Positions 13,822-23,335 of a stretch of 27,641 nucleotides of DNA are shown here, piece after piece. The notes under the pieces are model-generated. The model saw nothing but the letters and a program-made list of their open reading frames with translations. It was not told the origin of the DNA and did no database searches. Source of the DNA: a virus; the IMG/VR virus record IMGVR_UViG_3300031772_000225, positions 1-27,641 of that record. The stretch is one strand, 5' to 3'. Numbering within the stretch: the stretch's first letter is position 1; each line of letters begins with the position of its first letter. The position numbers were made by a program, and so were the translations under genes.

Positions 13822-15636
13822 ATGGTGTTGCGTGAACTTGTCAATCTAATTGGCTTTGACGTTAACGAAGCACAATGGAAAGCAGCAGAAAAAAGTATGG
13901 ACTCACTTGTCAAGAAAGGTGAGAACGTAGGCAGAAAGCTATCCATGTACCTTACTGCACCAATACTTGCTTTAGGAGGATTTGCTGTAAAAGCACAATC
14001 CGAAAGCAAAGAAGCCCTTGCACAAATAGAACAGAGTTTAATAAGTACAGGTAATGCTGCGGGTAAATCTGTTGAAGAACTTGCGCAACAAGCGAAGAAT
14101 TTACAAAACGCTACAATAATGGAGGATGATGCTATCCTCCGTCAAGTTACCGCGCAATTATTAACTTTTACGAATATCGCTGGAAAAGAATTCGATCGAG
14201 TGCAACAAGCGGTTCTTGATGTATCGGCAAAACTTGATCCAACAATGAATAATCTTCAAAGTGTTGCTATACAAATGGGGAAAGCGTTTAACGACCCGAA
14301 AAACGCTCTTTCAGCGCTAACACGAAGTGGGATTCAATTCAACGATCAACAAAAGAAAATGATTAATGCGCTTATTGATTCCGGAAAATTAGGAGAGGCG
14401 CAAAGAATCATGCTGAAGGAACTTGAAAGACAATATGGAGGTAGTGCAAAAGCCCTTGCTGATAACTCATCTGGTGTTAGGCAATTGAAAAATGATTTTT
14501 CAAATCTTCTCAAAATGTTCGGGGCTGATCTGCTACCAATGTTTAAGAGAATAACGGACGTAATAAGAAAACAAATAAAATTGCTTCAAGAGAATTTGAC
14601 TCCTCAAATGAGAATAATAATACTTGTCATTGGAGGAATACTTGCCGCAATCGGCCCGCTTATCATCGGTTTTGTTATGTTGACAAAAATTGGAGTAGGT
14701 GTCGTCTCGATGTTTAAGCTTGTCACAACAGCAGCAAGAGCGGCGAATTTAGCGACGGGATTATTCATTGGAAAAATGGCATTGATCGGCATTGCGGTCG
14801 CTGCGGTTATCGTGATACTTGCTTTACTCGTAGAGGATATAATCGCTTATGTCAACGGAAATAAATCTCTTATTGGTCAATTTATCGAACCATGGAGCAC
14901 TCTTGGTCCGAAGTTTAAGGAGTATTTCGCACCAATTATCATTTTGTTAAATGATTTATGGGTTAATGTAAAAACTATATTTCAGGGAATCATTGATTGG
15001 GTGATGGGTATTTTTACCGGAGACGTTGACAGAGCAGTAAAAGGTATTGGTGAGATTTTATCCGGAGTTTGGGAAGCTATCGGAAATATGGCAGCAATTT
15101 TAGTTCCTATTTTATGGACTGTTTTACAAGCTATATGGGGCGCGCTTGTCAAGTGGATTCCTAACCTATTCTCTTGGCTCTGGAAATCTGCCTTAACTGC
15201 GGTTGATGCGATTCTTACTTATATCTACGATATGATAACCGGATGGATTAAATCGATTATTGATGCGATAACTGGTGCGTTCGCAAATATTTGGGATACT
15301 TTAAAAAACTCAGCCAAGGGAGTAGTTGACAAAATCGGTCTTGGAAAGTTTTTAAAAACAGGCGACAAGTGGTTTCAGGGTGTAGGTGGACCACTCTTTT
15401 CTCCAGCGGCTGGAGTTCAAATGGCGGGAGCAGTCGCAGGTACTCAAAATCTTAGTACTATGAATCGTTCGGCAAATAAATCTCTTAGTGTTAATTCAGA
15501 AATAAAAGTTTATGTTCCGCAGGGGACTCCCGAAAGTCAAGCGTCATTTGCTGGAGATGCTGCACGAAAAGCAGCGGAAGATGTATTTAATGCTAAAATG
15601 AACGACCTAATGAATAATATGTCGGAGGTCGAGTGA
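13822..15636 (+). CDS. Tail tape measure protein
   Basis: A protein of 604 residues from ATG 13822 (one base after the previous stop). The frame opens upstream to a TTG at 13759, but that would overlap the preceding gene by 62 bases and add a non-conserved hydrophobic leader. It has a long helical N-terminal half (LVNLIGFDVNEAQWKAAEKS, then EQSLISTGNAAGKSVEELAQ), two hydrophobic helix pairs (about residues 268-295 and 330-350: RIIILVIGGILAAIGPLIIG, IGIAVAAVIVILALLVEDII), Trp-rich repeats after residue 360 and a Gly/Ala C-terminus. These are hallmarks of tape measure proteins, which set tail length and insert in the host membrane. About 600 residues implies a tail near 90 nm by the usual 0.15 nm per residue rule. 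Confidence 0.9.
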   Translation: MVLRELVNLIGFDVNEAQWKAAEKSMDSLVKKGENVGRKLSMYLTAPILALGGFAVKAQSESKEALAQIEQSLISTGNAAGKSVEELAQQAKNLQNATIMEDDAILRQVTAQLLTFTNIAGKEFDRVQQAVLDVSAKLDPTMNNLQSVAIQMGKAFNDPKNALSALTRSGIQFNDQQKKMINALIDSGKLGEAQRIMLKELERQYGGSAKALADNSSGVRQLKNDFSNLLKMFGADLLPMFKRITDVIRKQIKLLQENLTPQMRIIILVIGGILAAIGPLIIGFVMLTKIGVGVVSMFKLVTTAARAANLATGLFIGKMALIGIAVAAVIVILALLVEDIIAYVNGNKSLIGQFIEPWSTLGPKFKEYFAPIIILLNDLWVNVKTIFQGIIDWVMGIFTGDVDRAVKGIGEILSGVWEAIGNMAAILVPILWTVLQAIWGALVKWIPNLFSWLWKSALTAVDAILTYIYDMITGWIKSIIDAITGAFANIWDTLKNSAKGVVDKIGLGKFLKTGDKWFQGVGGPLFSPAAGVQMAGAVAGTQNLSTMNRSANKSLSVNSEIKVYVPQGTPESQASFAGDAARKAAEDVFNAKMNDLMNNMSEVE

Positions 15637-16295
15637 GTACGGTAAATACAATCAGTTTATTGACAAATAGAAAGTCTCCTGGGAAGATAAAAGATTTGGA
15701 GATTGACGTAACAGTGCGGGAGGTTCATAAATTTATAAACGATATAACGGAATACCCGATCGAAAACGGGTCTGTAGTAACAGATCACGTAAGGCAGCAG
15801 CCAGATAGGTTGACAATGGAGGGTATTATTACCAATACCCCGGTTATCCCGTTAAATAGTGTGATTGGTTCGCTTGTTCGGGGAGATAACTCAAACAGAA
15901 ACGAGGCCGCGTTCAATGAGTTATTGACAATGGGAGGATTTTCTGTATCGAAACAACCTGGAGAAAAGCCAATAAGAATTGGCCCACCACAAATAATTGA
16001 CATTGTGACAAGTTTGCGACTGTACACCGGTATGATCATTGGGGATATTTCGGTTACTGTTGATAATACAACAGACAACTCTTTAGTTTTTACTGTTGAA
16101 TTTCGTCAAGTTGTTTTCGTCAACTCAGATATAACCGTAATTAATAAAGCGAATTCATTAAACGGAAAAGCAAAAAATATAAAAAATCAAAATTCTCCAA
16201 CTGTTGACAATGGGAAAAACAGTACACAAAAAGTTGATAATGGATCGAATCTGTACAAGGCAGGAGAAGCAATAAAAGGGTTGCTTAGAAAATGA
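15633..16295 (+). CDS. Baseplate Dit-like / tail hub adaptor protein
   Basis: A 220-residue protein with GTG start at 15633 overlapping the tape measure stop (GTGA); GGAGG lies just upstream at 15624-15628. Residues about 15-130 hold the Dit-like N-terminal pattern: KIKDLEIDVTVREVHKFIND, then YPIENGSVVTDHVRQQPDRL and TMEGIITNTPV, found in the first baseplate gene of simple myoviruses. The C-terminal about 45 residues are N/K-rich and look disordered (NSPTVDNGKNSTQKVDNG). It should form the ring joining the tail tube to the baseplate hub. Confidence 0.82.
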   Translation: MSTVNTISLLTNRKSPGKIKDLEIDVTVREVHKFINDITEYPIENGSVVTDHVRQQPDRLTMEGIITNTPVIPLNSVIGSLVRGDNSNRNEAAFNELLTMGGFSVSKQPGEKPIRIGPPQIIDIVTSLRLYTGMIIGDISVTVDNTTDNSLVFTVEFRQVVFVNSDITVINKANSLNGKAKNIKNQNSPTVDNGKNSTQKVDNGSNLYKAGEAIKGLLRK

Positions 16296-16621
16296 TCAAA
16301 ATACCGTTTAAATCATCTCCGTCTTTCAAGGAGGAAATATTGCTTGACAATATTCCCTACATCTTTGAATTTATTTTCAATTCGAGGGGTGATTTCTGGG
16401 TGCTCAATCTCTATACGGTTGATGAGACACTACTAATGGCTGGTATAAAATTAGTAATCAACTATGAACTTATTTCTCAGTTTACAGGAAGAGGGCTTCC
16501 GAGAGGTCAACTTTATGCAGCGAGAGAAAATCAATCAATGGATAAAATATCACAATTAGAATTTGAGCAGGAAAAAGTTTTTTTAATTTACTTTACGGAG
16601 GAAGATCTTGTCACAATTTGA
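16292..16621 (+). CDS. Baseplate plug protein (Pam3 gp18-like)
   Basis: A 109-residue protein with an ATGA start overlap. The sequence KEEILLDNIPYIFEFIFNSR, then GDFWVLNLYTVDETLLMAGI and KLVINYELISQFTGRGLPRG is the pattern of the small plug protein described for the cyanophage Pam3 baseplate (an all-beta domain with NSR.GDFW...L.LY). It would close the inner channel of the baseplate hub. Length, overlap and position between the Dit-like and hub genes agree with Pam3-type gene order. Confidence 0.8.
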   Translation: MIKIPFKSSPSFKEEILLDNIPYIFEFIFNSRGDFWVLNLYTVDETLLMAGIKLVINYELISQFTGRGLPRGQLYAARENQSMDKISQLEFEQEKVFLIYFTEEDLVTI

Positions 16622-17468
16622 TCGTTTAATTTCTGTTATAATAAATACGCAAAGTTCACGCTTTACAATAAAGAACTTGCATATTTCTTTTACTGTTCAG
16701 AAAACAGAGAGCAGCGACTCAAATAAATGTTCCATTTCGATTTATAATCTTTCCGATTCCACAATAAACACGATAAAAGAAAGCGGTTTGACTGCTATTT
16801 TAAACGCCGGTTACAAACAAGGAAAAGGGGAGGAAGTTCTCTTTATCGGAGATATTTGTAATGTGTCAACACAATATGAATTTCCGAATAAGATCACAAT
16901 GATTGACCTATACGATGGACAAAAAGCCTTGACATACTCGAAAACGTCCGTATCATACAGAGAGGGTGCGGATTCTTTACAAATATTGAGAGATGCTTTA
17001 AATAAATTTGGTTTACCAATTAAAACAGACCTAACAAAGCTTGTGTTAAAAAATAAGCAATTTCTAAACGCTTTTTCTTTTGCCGGCTCGACAAAAACAC
17101 TGGTCGATACATTGACAAAACATCTTGGGCTTGATTGGTCTATTCAAAATGGTGAACTAAAACTATACACAAAAGAAAAACTTGAAAGTTACATTCTTAT
17201 TAATTTATCAAGCGAAACCGGTCTTTTAAATGTACCCGAATCCATCAAGATTCAGTCGAAAGAAAAGACAGGAGAGAGAAAAGAAGAGATTGACGGTTTC
17301 AGAATAAAAGCTTTACTTCAACCAAAGGCAGAACCGGCCGGAACAATCTCATTAACAAGTAGAAATATTCCGAAAGGAAGTAAATTCCGTATTTATAGTG
17401 TCAATCATATTGGGAGCAATTACGAAGGTGATTTTCAAACAGTAATGGAAGTTGTGAAATATGAGTAG
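16608..17468 (+). CDS. Baseplate hub protein (gp27/gpD-like)
   Basis: A 286-residue protein starting at TTG 16608; the choice is fixed by GGAGG at 16597-16601 six bases away, and it overlaps the plug gene by 14 bases. The N-terminal beta domain carries LHISFTVQKTESSDSNKCSI and SIYNLSDSTINTIKESG, the standard pattern of hub proteins related to T4 gp27 and P2 gpD. The middle holds AGSTKTLVDTLTKHLGLDW, also typical, and the end has GNFIPKGSKFRI-like strands (RNIPKGSKFRIYSVNHIGSN). The trimeric hub binds the spike coded by the next gene. Confidence 0.8.
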   Translation: MSQFDRLISVIINTQSSRFTIKNLHISFTVQKTESSDSNKCSISIYNLSDSTINTIKESGLTAILNAGYKQGKGEEVLFIGDICNVSTQYEFPNKITMIDLYDGQKALTYSKTSVSYREGADSLQILRDALNKFGLPIKTDLTKLVLKNKQFLNAFSFAGSTKTLVDTLTKHLGLDWSIQNGELKLYTKEKLESYILINLSSETGLLNVPESIKIQSKEKTGERKEEIDGFRIKALLQPKAEPAGTISLTSRNIPKGSKFRIYSVNHIGSNYEGDFQTVMEVVKYE

Positions 17469-18225
17469 TGCAGGTCAACAAATTACATTTACAAATGCGA
17501 TAAAAACCGCTATTCGTTCGATTTTGTCGGACGAACTTCATACTTGTCTACCTGGTAAGATAACAAAAATACTTGATTATAAAAAGAAAAAAGTATCTGT
17601 CAAGCCCTTATTAAAAAGAACATATCTTGACGGGACGATACTCGAGTTACCGATTATCGACAATGTTCCGGTTGTTTATCCGGATATAGGAGAAGCATTA
17701 TTAAAATTTCCGCTTATTGTCGGAGCAAAAGTTTTGCTATTGTTTTCCGAAAGATCACTTGACAATTGGTTATTAAGTGGAAATGACTCTATTCCAGGGA
17801 ATCCAAATAAATTTTCTTTATCGGACGCTATTGCAATTTTGGGATTGAGTGATTTTTCTCGCGTAAACGACAAGATAACCGACAATACAAGTTTGGAACT
17901 AATCTATAAGGATTCGAGAATAACGTTGAAGGATAATGGAGATATTGTCGCAACTTCCGGGAATACGTTGACACTGAAGAAAGATGGTGATATTGAAGTT
18001 GGCGGACAAGCTTTGAAAAAATTGATTAATGAGTCCTTCAAGGACGTTTTCAATAATCATGTACATAATTTCATTGCGGCGCCAAGCGGAAGTTTTTCAA
18101 CATCAACACCAGCGAGTACGATACCGACAGCGCTCCCTCCTCCATCTGTACCAGGTGGCGCTCTGGCAACTTTTGGAAGTGCGATTACATCCTCTGAGAT
18201 GACGCAGAAAGTCAAGGGTGAATAA
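17461..18225 (+). CDS. Central spike (Gp138/gpV-like)
   Basis: A 254-residue protein with an 8-base overlap to the hub gene. Residues about 25-110 form an OB-fold of the Gp138/gpV type (LPGKITKILDYKKKKVSVKP, PIIDNVPVVYP, VGAKVLLLFSERSLDNWLLS). Residues 145-185 are a beta-helix-like region with short repeated strands (LIYKDSRITLKDNGDI, NTLTLKKDGDIEVGG). HVH at residues 200-202 is an HxH motif like the metal-binding tip of P2-type spikes. A Ser/Pro/Ala-rich tail follows (LPPPSVPGG). It should be the membrane-piercing trimer at the centre of the baseplate. Confidence 0.85.
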   Translation: MSSAGQQITFTNAIKTAIRSILSDELHTCLPGKITKILDYKKKKVSVKPLLKRTYLDGTILELPIIDNVPVVYPDIGEALLKFPLIVGAKVLLLFSERSLDNWLLSGNDSIPGNPNKFSLSDAIAILGLSDFSRVNDKITDNTSLELIYKDSRITLKDNGDIVATSGNTLTLKKDGDIEVGGQALKKLINESFKDVFNNHVHNFIAAPSGSFSTSTPASTIPTALPPPSVPGGALATFGSAITSSEMTQKVKGE

Positions 18226-18594
18226 ATGCTTGACATTAAGCTGGACATAAATTCGCATGACATAATAGTTGATAATTTCGATTTACAACTCTGTGAGGAC
18301 GATCTATATTTAGTACAGAAACTAAAAATAAAATTCCTCTTTTTCTACGGAGAGTGGTTTCTTGACATTACGCAAGGAATAAAATACTATGAAGAGATAC
18401 TCATAAAAGACCCGAATATTTCCACAATTGACAATATGTTCAAGTTGACAATTATGGAAGATGGCTATTTTTCGAGTATTATAGAGTATCAAAGTAATTT
18501 TGATTTACAAAAAAGGGAATTTTTGGTTTCTTTTAAAGCGATGAAAAATAATGGGGAAATCTTTGTCTTTCCCCAGGAGGTCTTAAAAATATGA
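18226..18594 (+). CDS. Baseplate wedge / sheath initiator (gp25-like)
   Basis: A 122-residue protein starting directly after the spike stop. The sequence KIKFLFFYGEWFLDITQGIK, YEEILIKDPNISTI, and the closing REFLVSFKAMKNNGEIFVFP match the short gp25/gpW-like wedge proteins (the GEWFLD..GI.YYE.ILVK pattern). These initiate sheath assembly and hold the wedge together. It is coupled to the following gpJ gene by an ATGA overlap. Confidence 0.85.
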   Translation: MLDIKLDINSHDIIVDNFDLQLCEDDLYLVQKLKIKFLFFYGEWFLDITQGIKYYEEILIKDPNISTIDNMFKLTIMEDGYFSSIIEYQSNFDLQKREFLVSFKAMKNNGEIFVFPQEVLKI

Positions 18595-20033
18595 GTTTTG
18601 GAATAATACCAGAGGGTTTCAGATTGAAACGATTGGAAAACATAATGAGTGATCTTGAGCGGAATCTTCGCGCAAGATGGCCGGAAATTGATCTTTCTCC
18701 AGCGTCCGTGTTCGGTCAACTTATCGGTGTATTTTCCTACTCATATACTGAGATGTGGGAGCAGCTACAAAAAGTTTATGATTGTAAGCGTCCGTCAAGC
18801 GCTGAAGGTATACAACTTGATGATATACTCGCATTAAATGGATTGACGAGATTAGAACCAAAACCGACAATTGTGGAGGTTAGTTTAAATGGTACGAAAA
18901 ATACAATTGTGCCAAATGGTACTATTGTACGTAATAGATTGACAAATGATTTATATAGTTTGCAGTTTGATACAAAAATTACTAATGATGATGTATCAAG
19001 AATTTTTGTGCGAATTGTCAATTATGTAGAAAGTACTGATTATACTATTACAATTCAAGGAAGAACATATACCGTAAATTCAGGTATAAGCGGCACTAAG
19101 TTAGACATTTGTCAACTATTTGAGACGGCAATATCTTCTGATTCTCTTTGTGTTGCTGATGTTATGATTGTTGGTGACGATACTCTTGAATTAACTCAAA
19201 AGAATACTGTATTTAACGTAGAGGTAGGTAATGAAATAGAGTACTTGACGCCTGCTAATTTTGAGTGTACAGAAAATGGTTTGAAACTTTCTATTTATGG
19301 GTCTGTTACAATAATTGAAACACCGTGGAGTGGTCTTGACAAGGTATTCAATTTTATAGACGGTATACCAGGACGGGATTTTGAAAATGACGCAGAAGCG
19401 AGAATCCGCAGAAGTCAATCATTGCAACAATTAGGTGCTGGCACACTCCCGTCAATTGTTTCAAGAGTTGGCAACGATATTGACGGTGTTTCGCATGTAA
19501 AGGGTTTCGAAAATAGAGAGGATATTGTCGTAAGCGGTAGACCCCCTCATTCTTTTGAAATTGTAGTTGTTGGCGGAGACAATCAAGAAATTGCGAATTT
19601 GCTTTGGGCGATAAAACCGGCAGGTATACAAACATTTGGTAATGCACCGAACAATACTGGTGTTGGATTTAACGTTATTGACGCTAATGGTGATACTCAA
19701 GTAATACACTTTTCACGACCTGTTAATAAATTCGCGTTCATTAATGTTATTCTCAGTTTGTATAGCGAAGAGATTTTTCCGACCGATGGCATCAACACTG
19801 TAAAAAATAACATTCTTAATTATGGTGAAACATTTACAATTGGTATGGATATAATACCAGAACGATTTTTTGGTTTCATTTATTCTGTTCCAGGGATATT
19901 AAAGCCAATTGTAACGATAGCGGTCACAGATAATGAGGGGGACACACCTTCTTATCAGTCAACGCCAATTAGTATTAATCCATCTTGGATTGCACAATTT
20001 AGCTTGTCAAGAATATTTGTAACTGTGGTATAG
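18591..20033 (+). CDS. Baseplate wedge protein J
   Basis: A 480-residue protein with ATGA overlap. The N-terminal part (ARWPEIDLSPASVFGQLIGV, AEGIQLDDILALNGLTRLEP) and the central PWSGLDKVFNFIDGIPGRDF, DAEARIRRSQSLQQLGAGTL and PSIVSRVGNDIDGVSHVKGF are signature segments of the Mu gp47/P2 gpJ wedge family. It forms the baseplate ring that holds the fibre network. Length is usual for the family (about 350-500). Confidence 0.92.
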   Translation: MSFGIIPEGFRLKRLENIMSDLERNLRARWPEIDLSPASVFGQLIGVFSYSYTEMWEQLQKVYDCKRPSSAEGIQLDDILALNGLTRLEPKPTIVEVSLNGTKNTIVPNGTIVRNRLTNDLYSLQFDTKITNDDVSRIFVRIVNYVESTDYTITIQGRTYTVNSGISGTKLDICQLFETAISSDSLCVADVMIVGDDTLELTQKNTVFNVEVGNEIEYLTPANFECTENGLKLSIYGSVTIIETPWSGLDKVFNFIDGIPGRDFENDAEARIRRSQSLQQLGAGTLPSIVSRVGNDIDGVSHVKGFENREDIVVSGRPPHSFEIVVVGGDNQEIANLLWAIKPAGIQTFGNAPNNTGVGFNVIDANGDTQVIHFSRPVNKFAFINVILSLYSEEIFPTDGINTVKNNILNYGETFTIGMDIIPERFFGFIYSVPGILKPIVTIAVTDNEGDTPSYQSTPISINPSWIAQFSLSRIFVTVV

Positions 20034-20042
20034 GAGGAATAG

Positions 20043-23000
20043 ATGGGTGTAGGCTATTATACAAAAAAAATACATAAGGTCTTATCGTCTACGCACTCAG
20101 ACAGCGATGCCGGGGAGGCTTTACGAGGAGATATTATTACCGGTCAAGGCGCTACTCCTAAATGGAAACGCTTGTCTATAGGTACTACTGGAAAGGTTCT
20201 TACCTCTGACGGTATTGACGTATCTTGGCAGCCAGGATCTTCTGTATCGGGCATTGAGAATGATATCCCTAAATTTGCCGTTTCTGGTTTGTCAAGTAGT
20301 ATAATGAAAGAATTTGACGGTAGTATTAGTATTCCGTACTTAGGAACAGATAAAAGATCTGTCCTGTCGGTTGACCAGATGCAGATTTCTCACTTAGACG
20401 GAGGAATAAATATAGGTGGAGTTGATATTACGGAAAATCAGTTAATAATCGGTAGTATTGGAGATAATTTTGTACAAAGAGATACACAAAAAAGATGGTT
20501 GTATGTCGCTATGTCAAGTAGCGGTAAATACCAAATCGCTATTACTGCTGCAATTTCAGGGGTTAATGACTATTTGTATGTGTCAAGCGACTACGGCGTT
20601 ATATGGACACAACGTGCCGTTAATACATCTTTGTGGCGTTATATAGCCATATCGGAAAATGGAAAATATCAAAGCGCATTAACCTCCGATAGTGTGTATG
20701 TTTCTTCTAATTACGGAGTAACGTGGACTCAAATATTTTTTGTTGGTGTCGCTATTGGTAATTCAATTTGTATGTCAAGCGATGGACGGATACAGATTAT
20801 AGCGTCCAATACAAATTATTTGTGTAGATCAACAGATTATGGCGTAACATGGAATTTTATTTTGCCATCTTTGTCTCGCGATTGGATCGGAGTAGCTATG
20901 TCCAGTAATGGTAAAATAATTACTGGGTCTGCATATAATGGTTATTTGTATGTATCGGATGATTATGGCGCTACGTGGGCTCAACGAGGAACATCACAAC
21001 AATGGAGTTTTGTCGCTATGTCAAGTAGCGGTAAATACCAAACTGCAATTTCTCAATCTGGATCGACAGGTGTTTTTGTGTCAATTGATTATGGCGTAAC
21101 ATGGACACAAAAATTATCTGGGGTTTCCATTAGATATATATCCATGACAAGAAACGGTTGTATTCAGATAGCAGTAACAAGCAGCACTTCTATTAGAATT
21201 TCATCGGATTTTGGATCTACTTGGGTCACCAAGGGTTCTTTTACAAGCGGTATATTAAGAGGTGTTGCCGTTTCAAGTGATGGTAAAATATTAACATTGA
21301 CAACCGCGTTATCGAGCACACCTTATATTAGTTATATCTATACTTCGTATGCGTCCTCTCATGAAAAAGGGAATTTGAAAATTGACAATGGTGATTTATA
21401 TTTCTCAGCGGGTAAAGGTATTGCTTTCGAGACATGGCAAGCCGGGACATTAGCGGAAGTAAATTATATGGTTTCCGTTACATACGGTAAAGGCAAATTT
21501 GTTGCGTTATCGGCAACGGGAACTAATTGGGTACAATGGTCTCAAGACGGAATATCGTGGGTATCCGCCTCTTTAGCTGAAAATAATACTTCGCTTGGAT
21601 TGTGTTATGGAAACGGTAAATTTGTTTTAGTATCACAAAATGGTATTAACAGGGTACAGTGGTCATATGATGGTATTGCATGGGTTACTGCATCGGCCAC
21701 CGCAGCAGAAACATGGAATGGAGTTGTATGGGGTAAAGACAAGTATGTTGCTATTTCTTATACCGGAAAAATAATGTATTCCTTTGATGCTATTACTTGG
21801 TTATCAGCTACTGAGCCGGGTATATTATCCTTAACGTCTATTACATACGGTAATGGTCGCTTTGTTGCCGTAAGCGATTCTGGTACAAAAAGAGTTATTT
21901 ATAGTTTTGATGGGATTACTTGGCTTGACGTAACGGTAACCACTAATCAATGGAATGGTTTATGTTATTATAATGGGAAATTTGTTGCAACGGCTTTCAG
22001 CGGAGCCGAACGGGTTATGTGGTCTTTTGATGCCATAAATTGGAATTATGTGGTAGTTCCTACGTCAAATAATTGGGCGTACGTAACCGGAGGAAATGGT
22101 AAATTTGTAGCGGTAGCCAGATCTGGTTCGAATAGATCGATGTGGTCCAAAGATGCTACTACCTGGAATATTATGCCTCTGTTTGAAAGCCAAACTGCGT
22201 TCGGAATATGCTACGGAAACGGTAGATTTGTAACTGTTGCGGCGGATAGTACAAATAGGGTAATGTATTCAGGGGATTCTATAGATCCGGTGTCTTGTGG
22301 TATACCTAATATATTGGTGGGCGATTTAAAAATAGATGGAGGTAATTTAAAATTATTAACAAACGGTAAAGGCATAGATTTTCAAAGCGGGGCCTCTTTG
22401 CTGTCGTCAACTTCAGGTATTCGGTTGTCAAGCAATAAAGCCCTTGAAATATTTGGTAATTCTGGTACCCCTACTGAACTTTTGAAAATAGGAAATCCAA
22501 CTTCTGGGTTTTATGGATTTTTCTCTTTTGATTATTCCGGAAATACAACATTTCGGATGAACTCAGTTAATACCGATTTCATTTTGGGCCAGAAATCTGT
22601 TGATATGTTGTATTTAACCGATTATTTAATCGGTATATCGCATTTTAGAGTAGTTGATAATTTAGGTGAGCCGATGTTAAAACTGTATAACGGATACCCG
22701 GTTAACACTTATCAATTAATAGGATTCGGTAGTCAAAAAACTGGAATAACCGCACCATCGTGTGTTGTTTGTGGTTTTAAAGTAACGGATGAATCTGGTT
22801 ATTCGAAGGGGGATTTTATTATAGGGACTCGAAACACGACCGGAGGCTCGGATATTCCCGTAATCCGTTTTGCTGTTAAAGCGCCTGGAGATATTAGCAT
22901 ATTGACAGATGGTATATTCCTTAGCTTCGGAGTCGATAGTGAAATTAAATTGACGCATATACATAATGATGGACTGGAGTTAACTGGGAATTTAATTTTT

Positions 23001-23189
23001 AAAACAGTGGGAGGTACTAAAATAGGTACCGGAACAAGCCAATTATTGGCTTTTTGGGGAACCACTCCCATAAGTCAACCAGCTACGATATCTGATCCGT
23101 CCGGTGGGTCTACGGTTGACTCTGAAAGTAGAACAGCAATAAATACAATAATTGACAGATTGCAAGCAATCGGTCTGATAGCAACATAA
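20043..23189 (+). CDS. Receptor-binding tail fibre with two predicted beta-propellers
   Basis: A 1048-residue fibre with AGGAGG before ATG 20043. The N-terminus (residues 1-60, ending with TTGKVLTSDGIDVSWQ) is a phage fibre attachment type. Residues about 150-435 hold seven repeats of about 41 residues that begin VAMSSSGKYQ; six carry an Asp-box (SSDYGVIWTQ, SSNYGVTWTQ, STDYGVTWNF, SDDYGATWAQ, SIDYGVTWTQ, SSDFGSTWVT) and the seventh is degenerate. Residues about 470-750 hold seven further repeats of the type YGNGKFVAV...WSFDAITW. After a beta-rich region, the C-terminus (STVDSESRTAINTIIDRLQA) is a common trimer-forming end. It should bind the host surface; the sugar or protein ligand is unknown. 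Confidence 0.88.
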   Translation: MGVGYYTKKIHKVLSSTHSDSDAGEALRGDIITGQGATPKWKRLSIGTTGKVLTSDGIDVSWQPGSSVSGIENDIPKFAVSGLSSSIMKEFDGSISIPYLGTDKRSVLSVDQMQISHLDGGINIGGVDITENQLIIGSIGDNFVQRDTQKRWLYVAMSSSGKYQIAITAAISGVNDYLYVSSDYGVIWTQRAVNTSLWRYIAISENGKYQSALTSDSVYVSSNYGVTWTQIFFVGVAIGNSICMSSDGRIQIIASNTNYLCRSTDYGVTWNFILPSLSRDWIGVAMSSNGKIITGSAYNGYLYVSDDYGATWAQRGTSQQWSFVAMSSSGKYQTAISQSGSTGVFVSIDYGVTWTQKLSGVSIRYISMTRNGCIQIAVTSSTSIRISSDFGSTWVTKGSFTSGILRGVAVSSDGKILTLTTALSSTPYISYIYTSYASSHEKGNLKIDNGDLYFSAGKGIAFETWQAGTLAEVNYMVSVTYGKGKFVALSATGTNWVQWSQDGISWVSASLAENNTSLGLCYGNGKFVLVSQNGINRVQWSYDGIAWVTASATAAETWNGVVWGKDKYVAISYTGKIMYSFDAITWLSATEPGILSLTSITYGNGRFVAVSDSGTKRVIYSFDGITWLDVTVTTNQWNGLCYYNGKFVATAFSGAERVMWSFDAINWNYVVVPTSNNWAYVTGGNGKFVAVARSGSNRSMWSKDATTWNIMPLFESQTAFGICYGNGRFVTVAADSTNRVMYSGDSIDPVSCGIPNILVGDLKIDGGNLKLLTNGKGIDFQSGASLLSSTSGIRLSSNKALEIFGNSGTPTELLKIGNPTSGFYGFFSFDYSGNTTFRMNSVNTDFILGQKSVDMLYLTDYLIGISHFRVVDNLGEPMLKLYNGYPVNTYQLIGFGSQKTGITAPSCVVCGFKVTDESGYSKGDFIIGTRNTTGGSDIPVIRFAVKAPGDISILTDGIFLSFGVDSEIKLTHIHNDGLELTGNLIFKTVGGTKIGTGTSQLLAFWGTTPISQPATISDPSGGSTVDSESRTAINTIIDRLQAIGLIAT
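20504..20535 (+). repeat. 32-bp direct repeat in the fibre gene, copy 1
   Basis: Identical to 21011-21042. It codes for the VAMSSSGKYQ segment of propeller blade 1; the flanks diverge at once on both sides (ATGTCG versus TTGTCG, CAAATC versus CAAACT). Confidence 0.9.
21011..21042 (+). repeat. 32-bp direct repeat in the fibre gene, copy 2
   Basis: Identical to 20504-20535, in blade 5 of the first propeller and in the same frame. Recombination between the two would delete four blades in frame (507 bases). Confidence 0.9.
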
Positions 23190-23204
23190 ACAAAGAAGGA
23201 TAGT

Positions 23205-23333
23205 ATGAATACAAGTATTGATTTGGAAGTGTTAAGAAATTATCTTGGAGAAAAGGATCTAATAATTCTTTCTTTACAGTCCGAGATAAAGTCATTAAAG
23301 GAAAAGCTGAAAAACTTTGAAATCAAGGAGTAA
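23205..23333 (+). CDS. Small coiled-coil protein (42 aa)
   Basis: ATG 23205 has AAGGA 5-6 bases upstream, and the frame runs to TAA 23331-23333, two bases before the next start. The product (MNTSIDLEVLRNYLGEKDL followed by IILSLQSEIKSLKEKLKNFE) is one amphipathic helix with leucine/isoleucine heptads and should form a short coiled coil. It lies directly after the fibre gene and before another small helical protein, so a fibre assembly role is possible. No family is recognised. Confidence 0.6.
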   Translation: MNTSIDLEVLRNYLGEKDLIILSLQSEIKSLKEKLKNFEIKE

Positions 23334-23335
23334 TT

